NCBI GenBank assembly: GCA_900768795.1
Contig: CAAGEH010000001.1
Span: 1 to 64,000 of the forward strand
From: an uncultured Collinsella sp.
GTDB taxonomy: Bacteria > Actinomycetota > Coriobacteriia > Coriobacteriales > Coriobacteriaceae
Length of the DNA stretch: 64,000 nt
Direction: 5' to 3'
Position 1 is the first letter of the stretch. Every line of letters starts with the position of its first letter. Positions 32,164-41,444 of the stretch are shown here, in pieces. The position numbers were made by a program, and so were the translations under genes. Below the pieces are notes generated by a model. The model saw only the letters and a list, made by a program, of their open reading frames with translations, made no database searches and was not told where the DNA came from.

Positions 32164-33384
32164 CTACAGCGAGGTCTGGACGAGCTGCGGGGCGAACCCG
32201 GCATCGCGCAGCGCCTGAACGATCTGCTGCTTGTGGCTCTCTCCGTACGCCTCGATGGTCACGCGCAACTCGACTGCGGCGTTGCGGTTGGTGGTCACGA
32301 ACTGGTTATGGTCGAGCTTGATGACGTTGCCGTTCTGCTCGGCGATGATACCAGCCACCTTGAGGAGCATGCCGGGGCGGTCGGGGAGCATGGTCGAGAC
32401 GGTAAAGATGCGTCCGCGCTGGATCAGGCCGTGCTGCACCACGCTCGCCATGGTGATGACGTCCATGTTGCCGCCCGAGAGGATGGCGACGACGCGCTTG
32501 TTCTCGGCGGGCAGGTGCTTGAGCGCCGCCACGGTGAGGAGCCCCGAGTTCTCAACGATCATCTTGTGGTTCTCGACCATGTCGAGGAAGCACCCGATGA
32601 GCTCGTCGTCGGGCACGGTGATGATGTCATCGAGGTTCTGGGCGAGATAGGGGAACACGCGGTCGCCCACCTCGAGCACGGCGGTACCGTCGGCGATGGT
32701 GTTGGCATGGTCGAGCTTGACGGTGTGCCCCGCCTCGAGCGCGCGCGTAAGACTGGGAGCACCCTCGGGTTCAACGCCGATGATGCGGATCTTGGGGTTG
32801 TAGAGCTTGGCGAAGGTGGAGACGCCGCATGCGAGCCCGCCGCCGCCCACGGGGACGAGGATGGTGTCGACGAGCGGCAGCTCCTGCACGATTTCCATGG
32901 CGATGGTGCCCTGTCCGGTGGCGACGGTCTCGTCGTTGAACGGCGGGATGTACGTGAGCCCCTCTTGTTCGGACAACTCGATGGCATGCGCCTGCGCCTC
33001 ATCGAACACGTCGCCGAAGAGCACGACCTCGGCGCCGTAGTCCTTGGTGCGCTCGACCTTGATGAGCGGTGTGGTGGTGGGCATCACGACGATGGAGCGC
33101 GCGCCGGCGTGCGTGGCGGCGTAGGCGACGCCCTGCGCGTGGTTGCCCGCGCTCGCGGTGATGACTCCGCGATCGAGTTCCTCTTGGCTGAGCTTGGAGA
33201 TCTTGTAGTAGGCTCCGCGCAGCTTGTACGCGCCCGTGCGCTGCATGTTCTCGGGTTTGAGCCAGACGCGGTTGCCGCACTGCGCGGATAGCGTGGGACT
33301 TTCGACGAGTTTGGTTTCCTGAGTGACCTCCTTGACCTTGATGGAGGCTTCCTCAAACGCCTCAAGGGTAAGCATGTCTGCCAT
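32164..33384 (-). CDS. ilvA: Threonine dehydratase with ACT domain
   Basis: 406 residues from ATG 33384, preceded by AAAGGAAG; upstream in-frame ATGs lack a site. The PLP lysine lies in KLRGAYYK near residue 48. SAGNHAQGVAYAA and PVGGGGLACGVSTF are cofactor loops. One C-terminal ACT domain (FTVSTMLPDRPGMLLKVAGII) starts near residue 323. This single-ACT layout is typical of the catabolic or IlvA-like short form. It makes 2-ketobutyrate, the isoleucine precursor. Separate transcription unit next to the ilv operon. Confidence 0.92.
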   Translation of the reverse strand: MADMLTLEAFEEASIKVKEVTQETKLVESPTLSAQCGNRVWLKPENMQRTGAYKLRGAYYKISKLSQEELDRGVITASAGNHAQGVAYAATHAGARSIVVMPTTTPLIKVERTKDYGAEVVLFGDVFDEAQAHAIELSEQEGLTYIPPFNDETVATGQGTIAMEIVQELPLVDTILVPVGGGGLACGVSTFAKLYNPKIRIIGVEPEGAPSLTRALEAGHTVKLDHANTIADGTAVLEVGDRVFPYLAQNLDDIITVPDDELIGCFLDMVENHKMIVENSGLLTVAALKHLPAENKRVVAILSGGNMDVITMASVVQHGLIQRGRIFTVSTMLPDRPGMLLKVAGIIAEQNGNVIKLDHNQFVTTNRNAAVELRVTIEAYGESHKQQIVQALRDAGFAPQLVQTSL

Positions 33385-33427
33385 ATGACACTTCCTTTGC
33401 ATTTTGCGCATGCGCGGCATTGGGATT

Positions 33428-33445
33428 TTGCCTATAGTAAGGCAA
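33428..33445. promoter_or_regulatory. Small palindrome in the ilvA/ABC divergent promoter region
   Basis: TTGCCT and AGGCAA flank ATAGTA. On the minus strand the centre reads TACTAT, a possible minus-10 box for ilvA, so a regulator bound here could affect both divergent genes. Confidence 0.35.
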
Positions 33446-33493
33446 TCGACTTTTAGGGTTGACGAGTTTTATGCAAAAGGGGAGTGATGTTCC

Positions 33494-34321
33494 ATGGAAC
33501 AGACGCGTTTTCGTGCACCCGATATGCAAGTTCCGCCGCTATTCAGCATTCACGATGCAGATGTCGTGCGCGCCGGCAAGACCATTCTGCATGTGGAGGA
33601 TTTCTCACTCGCGGAGGGCGAGCACGTGGCGCTTCTCGGCCCCAACGGTGCGGGCAAGTCGACATTCATCCAGCTGCTCACGCGTGAGGTCTTTCCGCTC
33701 TACCGCGAGGAGCCCCCGGTGAGGTTCCGTGGTCAGGTGCGCCCTTTGCTGGGTGACATCAAGAGCGCCCTCGGCATCGTGAGCTCGACCATGCACGAGC
33801 AGGTGCGTGTGCACCTGCCGGCTATCGAGGTCGTATGCGGTGGACTCTTCGGTACGTTGGGACTACCCATGCATCGCGAGGTCGCCGAGGCTGAGTTCGC
33901 CCGTGCTCGCGAGGCGCTCGATCGCCTGCATATCGAGGCGCTTGCCGACCGAGATATCATGACGCTCTCGACCGGACAGGTGCGCCGTGTGCTCGTGGCG
34001 CGCGAGCTCGTACGCGACCCGTCCGTGCTCGTGTTCGACGAACCGTGCACGGGGCTCGACCCGCAGGGCATGTACCATCTGCGCGAGACGATGCGCACGC
34101 TTGCCGCCGAGGGCCGTTCCATCATCCTTGTTACGCACTACCCTGAGGACATTATTCCTGCTATCGATCGCGTTTTGCTCGTTAAGGATTCAAGGGTCTT
34201 CGCAGATGGCCCCAAACGCGAACTGCTTTGCGATGAGGTGATGAGCGACCTGTTTGACGTGCCGTTGACGGTGTCTGAGCACGATGGCTGGTACTCGCTC
34301 TACGGCAAGCACGCGAACTAG
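33494..34321 (+). CDS. ABC transporter ATP-binding protein, solo
   Basis: 275 residues. Walker A: LLGPNGAGKSTFIQLL near residue 52. Signature: LSTGQVRRVLVARELV, with LSTGQ instead of LSGGQ, as in the ModF/YlmA group. Walker B: SVLVFDEPCTGLDPQG. Switch His: ILVTHYPEDI. No permease gene is next to it, so it either works with a distant permease or in a non-transport role. It is divergent from ilvA and followed by its own terminator. Confidence 0.87.
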   Translation: MEQTRFRAPDMQVPPLFSIHDADVVRAGKTILHVEDFSLAEGEHVALLGPNGAGKSTFIQLLTREVFPLYREEPPVRFRGQVRPLLGDIKSALGIVSSTMHEQVRVHLPAIEVVCGGLFGTLGLPMHREVAEAEFARAREALDRLHIEALADRDIMTLSTGQVRRVLVARELVRDPSVLVFDEPCTGLDPQGMYHLRETMRTLAAEGRSIILVTHYPEDIIPAIDRVLLVKDSRVFADGPKRELLCDEVMSDLFDVPLTVSEHDGWYSLYGKHAN

Positions 34322-34363
34322 CTCCCAACGATACGTTTTCTGAATATCTCTGAATAATAGATA

Positions 34364-34405
34364 TGGGGCACTCAATCAAATTGCGGATGGGTGCCCCATT
34401 GTTTT
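34364..34405 (+). terminator. Terminator after the ABC ATPase
   Basis: GGGGCAC pairs with GTGCCCC, followed by ATTGTTTT. Confidence 0.75.
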
Positions 34406-34443
34406 AAATGAATCGCCGATCGGTCTCCGTTCGGCGCAAACGA

Positions 34444-36276
34444 TTACCTGCCGGCGAGAAGCAGCCAGATGCTCACGACGATGATCACGATGGCGACGAC
34501 CGCCAATATCGCCAGGCGGAATTTGCGCCGCGACTCGTGCGTGATCTCGCGCACGCTCTTCTCGCGGCTCTCGAGTTCTCCGAGTTCGCGAACGAGTTGC
34601 GCGCGCTCCCTCTTGTCCGCGGTGAGCGTGTTGGCGATTCTCTGCGTGATCTCGGGATGCGAGTTGATCTCGGTCGCCTCATCGATGAGCGCCTGCGCGT
34701 CCGCGGCTTCCTCGCGGGCGCGTGCGAGCGCCTCCTGCTTCTTGCGCAGTGCCTTCTCGTGCTCGTTGATCTGGTCCTGCAGTGCGTGCCGACGGTCCGC
34801 AGCGTCGCTCTTCGCGGACTGATATGCCTCGCGCGCGCTGTTCGCCGCGTCGCTCACCGCCTGGTGCGCTTGCTTGGCCTCGTCGATGGGCTTTTGCGCT
34901 TCAAGCACCGCTTCTTTCGCTCGTTCAACGGCGCGGTCGAGTTCTGCCTGGGTCTGCGGCAGCTGCTCCTGTGCACGGCGGAGCTTGTCGGTAGCGTCCG
35001 ATATCTCGCTTGAGAGCTCGCTGACGCGTACGGTGTAGTTCGCACTGTTGAGCGAAGGGTTCTTTTGCAGCTTGGCGTACTCTTCGCGCAGCGTTTTGAG
35101 ACGGTCCTCGGCAGCTGCGATGGTTTCGGTGATGTCCGAGATGCCGTTTTCGCGCTCTTCGACGGCCTTTTGGTACAGGCGCTTGTTGTCATCGAGCCGG
35201 CGCGTGAGCCTGGAACCCGCTTCGCGCGTCGAGCGCTCCTCGTCGGTCGCCGCGTCTGCCGCGGCCTTGAGCCGTTTCTCGTTTTGCGAGTCGTTCTCAC
35301 GTACCTGGTCGAGATTCTGCTTGAGCTGCTCGATGGTCGACTTGAGCGCGGTGACGCCCGCTTCGGCTGCGGCAGCCGTCGCTTCCGCTTGCCCGCGGCT
35401 CGCGCTTGCCTGCGCCACGACCTCGTCGTAGTGCGCGTGGATGTTGGCGCGATAGGTCAGCTCCTTGGTCGATTCCTCGATGCGCTCATCGAGCGTGTCG
35501 AGGTCCTCGCGCGCTTCGGAGAGGGCTCGTTTCGCCTCGCCCATCTCACGCACGGCTACGGCTCCCTGGGAGAGGATGCTTCCGACGGTGCGCGCCGCGT
35601 CTCCTGCGGCGGATGCGGCGGCCGATGCTGCCGCAGCGGCGCTTGCCGCGATGTCCACCTGCGATTTCTCTTCGTCTTCAGTTTGATCGGTGCAGCCGTC
35701 TTGCGGAGAGGTGTCGCCGGTTATCTCTGTTTGAGCGGCAGCCGCGGGGTGCATTCCAGTTCCGCCGTCGATGACCTTGAACTTGTGCGTGAGCGGTGCG
35801 GGCGCGTCGTCTCCGTCGGTTTGGGGCTGGTGGCTCAGGAACGCGGGCATGTTGGCGCCCGGGTCCGCAACAGGGGTTTCACCGGGGATGAACGTCGTAG
35901 CGGCGCGGGCGATCTCGTCGTCCGTCTCCTCGTCTTGGAGTTCGGGTTCGGGCTCGTGTTCTGTCTCAGGCGCAGGATCCGATTCGGACTTATGGTCAGA
36001 TTCATGCTCGTGCTCGGGTCCGTGCTCCTCGTTGTCGCATACGTTCGCGTCTTCCGCGGGCTCTTTTGTTTTTCCGGCAACATCGTGGCCGTCGGTCGAT
36101 GCGTCCCCGGAGTCTGCCGCCGTCGTGCTGGCGTAATGCGGCTCCGATGTCTTGGAAGCTGCAGCCTCTGTATCGGTGCGGTTATCCGCTCGCTCCGTCT
36201 CCATCGATGACGGTGTCTTCTGCTGGTCGTCTGTAGAGATATCACGGGGCGTTTGCGTCTTGAAATCGTCGCTCAT
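34444..36276 (-). CDS. Tail-anchored coiled-coil protein, 610 residues
   Basis: Residues 1-210 are disordered and acidic, with a His/Glu stretch (EEHGPEHEHESDHKSESD). An Ala-only helix (AASAAAAASAAASAAGDAA) lies near 212. Residues 235-575 form a long, nearly continuous coiled coil (ELEEL-like heptads, RAREEAADAQALIDEATE). A single C-terminal membrane helix (LAILAVVAIVIIVVSIWLLL) ends three residues before the stop. No signal peptide is seen, so the coiled coil faces the cytoplasm. No enzyme motif. A structural or division-related scaffold is possible. Single gene. Confidence 0.7.
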   Translation of the reverse strand: MSDDFKTQTPRDISTDDQQKTPSSMETERADNRTDTEAAASKTSEPHYASTTAADSGDASTDGHDVAGKTKEPAEDANVCDNEEHGPEHEHESDHKSESDPAPETEHEPEPELQDEETDDEIARAATTFIPGETPVADPGANMPAFLSHQPQTDGDDAPAPLTHKFKVIDGGTGMHPAAAAQTEITGDTSPQDGCTDQTEDEEKSQVDIAASAAAAASAAASAAGDAARTVGSILSQGAVAVREMGEAKRALSEAREDLDTLDERIEESTKELTYRANIHAHYDEVVAQASASRGQAEATAAAAEAGVTALKSTIEQLKQNLDQVRENDSQNEKRLKAAADAATDEERSTREAGSRLTRRLDDNKRLYQKAVEERENGISDITETIAAAEDRLKTLREEYAKLQKNPSLNSANYTVRVSELSSEISDATDKLRRAQEQLPQTQAELDRAVERAKEAVLEAQKPIDEAKQAHQAVSDAANSAREAYQSAKSDAADRRHALQDQINEHEKALRKKQEALARAREEAADAQALIDEATEINSHPEITQRIANTLTADKRERAQLVRELGELESREKSVREITHESRRKFRLAILAVVAIVIIVVSIWLLLAGR

Positions 36277-36598
36277 GGTTCTCCTTATTGCATGCCGCGG
36301 GTTTGGGCGCGGCGAATGTTAATCGTTTGGTTTGTTCTGTTTGTTCTTCTACCCATGATATGCCGTCTTCGGGGCATTCCTTGCTGAGGTTTGCAAACCG
36401 ATAGAACGGCTTATGAGATGTGTTCGCTGCATGGATGTTACACAAAAACACCAGTTTAGAGCTCTTGCTTTTCCTTTCGCCTAAGACGTGTAGCCGTACA
36501 TCGACTCAATCGGCGCCTCTGTGCGCGTGTTGTTTACGGTAGGCGCAACGCGCCAAGGGGGCGCACGTGTTTCGCGGCATATAGCGTAGGGAGTCACA
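36277..36598. other. Divergent promoter region without a gene
   Basis: The 322 bp between the coiled-coil gene and the SDR gene hold only T-rich stretches at 36328-36350 and no credible frame, repeat or hairpin. Confidence 0.5.
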
Positions 36599-37399
36599 AT
36601 GGGATTTTTCGAGGGAAAGACGATTATCGTCACAGGCGGCGGAAAGGCCACGCTCAAGGACGGCAGCGCCGGTTCGATCGGCTACGGCGTCGATATCGCG
36701 TTCGCGAAGGAGGGCGCCAATCTCGTCGTTACCGGGCGCAACGTGGCTAAGCTCGAGGCGGCCAAGGAGTCGCTCGAGGCCGAGTACGGCATCAAGGTCC
36801 TGCCCGTTCAGGCAGATGTCTCTGCCGGACAGGATAACGAGGCCGTCGTGCAAAACGTTATCGACAAGGCTATCGCCGAGTTCGGTCGCATCGACGCCGT
36901 GGTCAACAACGCGCAGGCGAGCGCCTCGGGCGTGAGCATCGAGCAGCACACGATCGAGCAGTTCGACCTCGCCATCTACTCCGGTCTCTATGCGACCTTC
37001 CTCTATATGCAGAAGGCGTATCCGCATCTCAAGGAGACCAAGGGATCGGTCGTCAACTTCGCATCGGGCGCGGGGCTTTTCGGCAATTACGGGCAGTGCA
37101 GCTACGCTGCGGCCAAAGAGGGCATCCGCGGTCTTTCGCGCGTCGCCGCGAACGAGTGGGGCAAGGACGGCGTCAACGTCAACGTCGTGTGCCCGCTTGC
37201 CTGGACCGCGCAGCTCGAGAATTTCGAGGCCGCGTACCCTGAGGCGTTCAAGGCGAACGTGCACATGCCTCCTGCGGGGCATTACGGCGACGTTGAGAAG
37301 GAGATCGGTCGCGTGGTGGTGCAGCTCTGCGGTCCCGACTTCAAGTACATGAACGGTGAGACCGTGACGCTCGAGGGCGGCATGGGCCAGCGTCCGTAG
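36599..37399 (+). CDS. Short-chain dehydrogenase/reductase
   Basis: 266 residues with a Rossmann fold. The cofactor loop is unusual: TGGGKATLKDGSAGSIGYG, where about seven extra residues separate the first Gly cluster from the GSIGYG part. TGRN after strand two suggests NADPH. NNAQASASG replaces the usual NNAG. Catalytic residues: Ser in NFASGAG and YAAAK near residue 173. The C-terminus NGETVTLEGGMG is standard. The substrate is unknown; steroid, bile-acid and fatty-acid substrates are all possible. Single gene with a terminator downstream. Confidence 0.85.
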   Translation: MGFFEGKTIIVTGGGKATLKDGSAGSIGYGVDIAFAKEGANLVVTGRNVAKLEAAKESLEAEYGIKVLPVQADVSAGQDNEAVVQNVIDKAIAEFGRIDAVVNNAQASASGVSIEQHTIEQFDLAIYSGLYATFLYMQKAYPHLKETKGSVVNFASGAGLFGNYGQCSYAAAKEGIRGLSRVAANEWGKDGVNVNVVCPLAWTAQLENFEAAYPEAFKANVHMPPAGHYGDVEKEIGRVVVQLCGPDFKYMNGETVTLEGGMGQRP

Positions 37400-37445
37400 G
37401 GACCTTTCGAACCCGCCGTTTTTCGAACGCCGCCGTTTGAGCTTC

Positions 37446-37482
37446 GACGGGACCTGCGTTCGTGCGGGTCCCGTCGTTTATG
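37446..37482 (+). terminator. Terminator after the SDR gene
   Basis: GACGGGACC pairs with GGGTCCCGTC around a ten-base loop, followed by GTTTAT. Confidence 0.7.
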
Positions 37483-37643
37483 CTGGGTCTCGGTTTGCTC
37501 AGGGCGTGACCCATCGTCGATGCCGCGCCCCCGATCCGTGCGAAGCGGGAAACTTTTGGTCTCGCGCGTTGACTGTGGCAGCGTATTGCGTGCGTGCTAG
37601 AATGCATGGTCAAATGCAGGGTTTACCTCGTGTTAGGAGCATC

Positions 37644-38804
37644 ATGGAGATTTCCGAGGATATCCGCTATATCGGCGTCAACGACCACGATATCGACCTG
37701 TTCGAGGGTCAGTACGACGTGAGTGAAAACGGCATGGCGTACAACAGCTACGTGATCCTGTCCGACAAGGTCGCCGTTTGCGACACCGTCGACGCGCACT
37801 TCGTCGATGAATGGCTCGCCAACCTCGACCGCGCGCTTGACGGTCGCACGCCCGATTATCTGATCGTCCATCACATGGAGCCCGACCATTCTGCCGGCAT
37901 CGCCAAATTCATGGAGCGCTATCCGGAGGCGCATGTTGTCGCCTCGATGATGGCATTCAAGATCATGAAGGCGTATTTCGGCACCGACTTCGCCGACCGC
38001 AGCGTCACCGTCAAGGATGGCGATGAGCTCGATCTGGGCGCGCACAAACTCGCTTTCGTCTCCGCTCCCAACGTCCACTGGCCGGAGGTCATGTTCTCCT
38101 ACGATGCACACGACAAGGTGCTGTTTTCGGCGGACGGCTTCGGCAAGTTCGGTGCCAACGACATCGAGGATCCCGAGGGCTGGGCATGCGAGGCGCGTCG
38201 CTATTATTTCGGTATCGTGGGTAAGTTCGGCAAGAACGTGCAGGCGGTGCTCAAAAAAGCAGCCGGCCTCGATATCCAGACCATCTGCCCGCTCCACGGC
38301 CCGGTGCTCAAAGAGGACCTCGGCTACTATCTCGATACCTATAACACCTGGTCGAACTATGAGCCCGAGGACAAGGGCGTGACGATTGCCTATGCAAGCG
38401 TGTACGGCCACATGAAAGAGGCGGCGGAAGAGCTGGCGGCTGCACTCGAGAAGCGCGGCGTCACCGTCTCGCTCTTCGACCTGGCGCGCGACGACATGGC
38501 AGAGGCCGTTGAGGACGCCTTCCGCTACGATCGCCTTGTGCTCGCATCGATTACGTACGCTGCGGGGATCTTCCCGTTCATGAGCACGTTTATCCATACG
38601 CTCGCCGAGCACAACTACCAGAACCGCACCATCGCGCTCGTGGAGGGCGGCTCTTGGATGCCGACGGCGGCAAAGGTCATGAAGAAGGAACTCGAGGGAC
38701 TCAAGGACATCACCTTTACGGAGGCGGGTGTGACGGTTCTCGGCGCTCTCGATGACGGTTCGCGTGCGCAGATTGAGTCGCTTGCCGACGAGCTCGCTAA
38801 ATAA
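37644..38804 (+). CDS. Flavodiiron protein (FprA/ROO type)
   Basis: 386 residues from ATG 37644 behind TTAGGAG. The N-terminal metallo-beta-lactamase-like domain carries the diiron ligands in HHMEPDHSAG near residue 76 and SAPNVHWPEVMF and CPLHGPVL further on. The C-terminal flavodoxin domain begins at TIAYASVYGHMKEAAEELA near 246. This is the minimal class A form that reduces oxygen to water or nitric oxide to nitrous oxide, taking electrons from rubredoxin. A rubredoxin gene lies at 43588. Confidence 0.93.
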   Translation: MEISEDIRYIGVNDHDIDLFEGQYDVSENGMAYNSYVILSDKVAVCDTVDAHFVDEWLANLDRALDGRTPDYLIVHHMEPDHSAGIAKFMERYPEAHVVASMMAFKIMKAYFGTDFADRSVTVKDGDELDLGAHKLAFVSAPNVHWPEVMFSYDAHDKVLFSADGFGKFGANDIEDPEGWACEARRYYFGIVGKFGKNVQAVLKKAAGLDIQTICPLHGPVLKEDLGYYLDTYNTWSNYEPEDKGVTIAYASVYGHMKEAAEELAAALEKRGVTVSLFDLARDDMAEAVEDAFRYDRLVLASITYAAGIFPFMSTFIHTLAEHNYQNRTIALVEGGSWMPTAAKVMKKELEGLKDITFTEAGVTVLGALDDGSRAQIESLADELAK

Positions 38805-38886
38805 GCCTGCAGAACAAACTCGCAGGACGCGTTTGCGGCTACCTTGTCTGCTTGCGCGTGCTTGCAGGTGATTGGCGCTGTGTAGA

Positions 38887-38917
38887 CGGCGCGGGTTTTG
38901 CGCCCGCGCCGTTTTTG
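38887..38917 (+). terminator. Terminator after the flavodiiron gene
   Basis: CGGCGCGGG pairs with CCCGCGCCG around a TTTTGCG-type loop, followed by TTTTTGTG. Confidence 0.9.
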
Positions 38918-38960
38918 TGTGCGAAACTATGGCACGAATAACCGACCGAGGAGTTCGCTT

Positions 38961-40100
38961 ATGGACCAGTCCAAATTCAAATACGATATCGTTGCCGAGG
39001 ATCCCAAGACGCATGCGCGTGCGGGTGTCCTCCATACTCCGCACGGCGATATCGAGACGCCTATCTTTATGCCCGTGGGCACCAAGGCTAACGTCAAGGG
39101 CATCCCCACCGAGACGGTCAAGGCACTCGGCGCCCAGATCGTGCTCGCCAACACCTATCACCTGAGCATGCGCCCGGGCGAGGACATCATCGCCGAGCTG
39201 GGCGGGCTCCATAACTTCATGAACTGGCACGGACCGATTCTCACCGATTCGGGCGGGTTCCAGGTTTTCAGCCACGGTGATGCCGTCAAGCTCACCGACG
39301 ACGGCGTTCGCTTTATCGCCACCGACTACGACGGCAGCCACGTGTTCTGGACGCCCGAGGACAACATGCAGATCGCCATGAAGCTCGGCTCCGACATCTG
39401 CATGCAGCTCGATCAGTGCCCGGGGTATCCCGCCACGCGCGCCTTCGTGGAGCGCGCCGTGGAGCTCTCGAGCATGTGGGCGGAGCGCTGCTATGCCGCG
39501 CACACGCGCCCTGACCAGGCTCTTTTCGGTATCGTACAGGGCGGCATGCACATGGATCTGCGTCTGCGCTCGTTGCGTCACCTCGAGGAGTGCGGAGACT
39601 TCCCGGGCTACGGTATCGGCGGGTACTCGGTGGGAGAGGACCACGAGACCATGTTCGAGACGCTGGCGCCCCTCGTGAGCGATTACATGCCCAAGCAGAA
39701 GCCCCGCTACCTCATGGGCGTGGGCAACCCCACCACGCTCGTGCGCGGTGTGGGCGTGGGCATCGATATGTTCGACTGCGTGCTGCCCACGCGCACGGGC
39801 CGCATGGGTACGGCGTTTTCGAGCGAGGGCAGGCTCAACTTCCGCAACGCCCGCTTTGCGCACGACGCCGGCCCCGTCGATCCCAAGTGCACCTGCCCGG
39901 TGTGCACGGGCGGGTACAGCCGCGCGCTCATTCGCCATATGGTCACGCAGAAGGAGATGCTCGGCGGCATTTTGCTGTCCATGCACAACATCTACTACCT
40001 GCTTAACCTCATGCAGAAGGCGCGCCAGGCGATTATCGAAGGCCGCTACGCGGAGTTCCAGAGCGACTGGATGGATTCTCCTGCCTCTGCGGATTACTGA
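38961..40100 (+). CDS. tgt: Queuine tRNA-ribosyltransferase
   Basis: 379 residues from ATG 38961 behind CGAGGAG. Substrate Asp: ILTDSGGFQVFS near residue 95. Recognition: GIVQGGMHMDLR and GIGGYSVGE. Nucleophile Asp: DCVLPTRTGRMGTAF near 272. Zinc site: CTCPVCTGGYSRALIRH plus a later His. It swaps guanine 34 for preQ1 in tRNAs with GUN anticodons. With queA and queH it shows that the cell makes queuosine from preQ1. Confidence 0.95.
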   Translation: MDQSKFKYDIVAEDPKTHARAGVLHTPHGDIETPIFMPVGTKANVKGIPTETVKALGAQIVLANTYHLSMRPGEDIIAELGGLHNFMNWHGPILTDSGGFQVFSHGDAVKLTDDGVRFIATDYDGSHVFWTPEDNMQIAMKLGSDICMQLDQCPGYPATRAFVERAVELSSMWAERCYAAHTRPDQALFGIVQGGMHMDLRLRSLRHLEECGDFPGYGIGGYSVGEDHETMFETLAPLVSDYMPKQKPRYLMGVGNPTTLVRGVGVGIDMFDCVLPTRTGRMGTAFSSEGRLNFRNARFAHDAGPVDPKCTCPVCTGGYSRALIRHMVTQKEMLGGILLSMHNIYYLLNLMQKARQAIIEGRYAEFQSDWMDSPASADY

Positions 40101-40341
40101 TCCGATTCGGTGGGATCCGGACGGCGGCAGGCCGTCCATGTCGACATGCCGAGCTTTTCAACTGAATATTTAAGCCGCGACTTGCGCGACGGGGTTTGAC
40201 ACGCTTGTGCCGCCTCGCCGCGCATCGCTTCCTCGTATCGTGCGGTTTTGAGGAATAAGTGCGGGTCAACACGGTTACAATAGACAGATACTGCGTTCGC
40301 GAAGGTTGTTTTGAACGTGGGAGTATCGAAAGGAATTAATT

Positions 40342-41034
40342 GTGAACGAGCTCGATCGTTACCAGAGCGCTCCGGTTGTAGCCGAGCAGCCTCGTGCCAA
40401 GCGCATGTCTGCCCGTATGTTCAACCTCACGGTGTCGGGTCTGATTTTTATCGGTTTCTGCGTGATGGCCCTCGGAAGCTACGCCACCTCGACGCTTGCG
40501 TTCTATAAATTGTTCGCCTCATCGGGTCTCGGCTTGATGTTGGGCATGTTTGCGGGAAGCATCGCCGGTCTCATCATGATGTCCGTCGCCGCGGGTCGCC
40601 AATCTGCTGGGCTTTCGATCGCGGGCTTCGCGCTCTTCGTGAGCTCGTTTGGCCTTACCGCATCGATCGGTCTTGCCATGTACGACCTGCCCACTATCAA
40701 CACCGCTTTTGCCGCCACCGCCGGTATCACTCTGGTGTTCGGTACGCTCGGCATGCTGTTCCCGAGCTTCTTCAGCAAGGCTATGGGCGTCGTCACCGGC
40801 TGCCTCTTCGGCGTGATCATCGTCGAGCTCGTCTTGATGTTCATGGGCGTGCCGCAGACCGTGCTCGATTACGCCGTGGTCGCCATCTTCGCGTTCTTCA
40901 TCGCGTTCGACACATATAAGGCCACGCAGGTCGAGCCGACGCTCCCCAATGCCGTGCTCGCCGCTTCGAACCTGTTCGTCGATATCGTCAATGTGTTCCT
41001 GCGCATTCTCGACATCATCGGTAGAAAGAACTAG
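40342..41034 (+). CDS. Bax inhibitor-1/YccA family membrane protein
   Basis: 230 residues from GTG 40342 behind AAAGGA. Six to seven membrane helices in even spacing (LIFIGFCVMALGSYA, GLMLGMFAGSIAGLIMM, and others). The end is typical of the family: FFIAFDTYKAT, then SNLFVDIVNVFLRILDIIG. Family members form pH-sensitive calcium leak channels or modulate membrane proteases. Nine bases before the next membrane gene, so likely one operon through 42653. Confidence 0.8.
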   Translation: MNELDRYQSAPVVAEQPRAKRMSARMFNLTVSGLIFIGFCVMALGSYATSTLAFYKLFASSGLGLMLGMFAGSIAGLIMMSVAAGRQSAGLSIAGFALFVSSFGLTASIGLAMYDLPTINTAFAATAGITLVFGTLGMLFPSFFSKAMGVVTGCLFGVIIVELVLMFMGVPQTVLDYAVVAIFAFFIAFDTYKATQVEPTLPNAVLAASNLFVDIVNVFLRILDIIGRKN

Positions 41035-41043
41035 GGGAGCGTC

Positions 41044-41427
41044 ATGCCGCATCCGTTTTTTGTCCTGCCCGCCGGTTTCTTCGACTGGCTCATCGCTATC
41101 TCGCTCATCGTGCTCATGGGCTATTTCTGCGCGACGGCGCAGGTGGGAACGCTCAAGCACAACAGATTTCCTGCCGCCGTCACGGGATGCGTCTGCGGAC
41201 TGTTCATGTACTGGGGTTTCGAGTGGTCCTGGTCTGCCTTTATGGATCCCGGTGACAACGCGGTGCTCGCGATCGTCGAGCTTCTGCTGGGCGCTGTGAT
41301 CATCGTCGTGGCATTTGGCGTAGCAGGTCTCGGCGTTCCCTCGAGCGAGGCGCGTAAAAAGGCGATTGAGGACGAGAAGAAGGAGCTCGAGCGCGAGCGC
41401 AAAGAGTTCGAGAAGTTCGAGAAGTAG
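41044..41427 (+). CDS. Small integral membrane protein with charged tail
   Basis: 127 residues: three membrane helices (FDWLIAISLIVLMGYFCA, CVCGLFMYWGFEWSW, and VELLLGAVIIVVAFGVAGL), then a charged helix (EARKKAIEDEKKELERERKE). No family was recognised. It sits between the BI-1 gene and the PARG-like gene with gaps of nine and about 17 bases. Confidence 0.6.
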   Translation: MPHPFFVLPAGFFDWLIAISLIVLMGYFCATAQVGTLKHNRFPAAVTGCVCGLFMYWGFEWSWSAFMDPGDNAVLAIVELLLGAVIIVVAFGVAGLGVPSSEARKKAIEDEKKELERERKEFEKFEK

Positions 41428-41444
41428 GGCGAAAGGGGCTTTTG

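Noticed and set aside
37623..40139. 838-residue minus-strand frame
   Set aside because: Antisense shadow of the flavodiiron gene and tgt, both of which have clear motifs on the plus strand.
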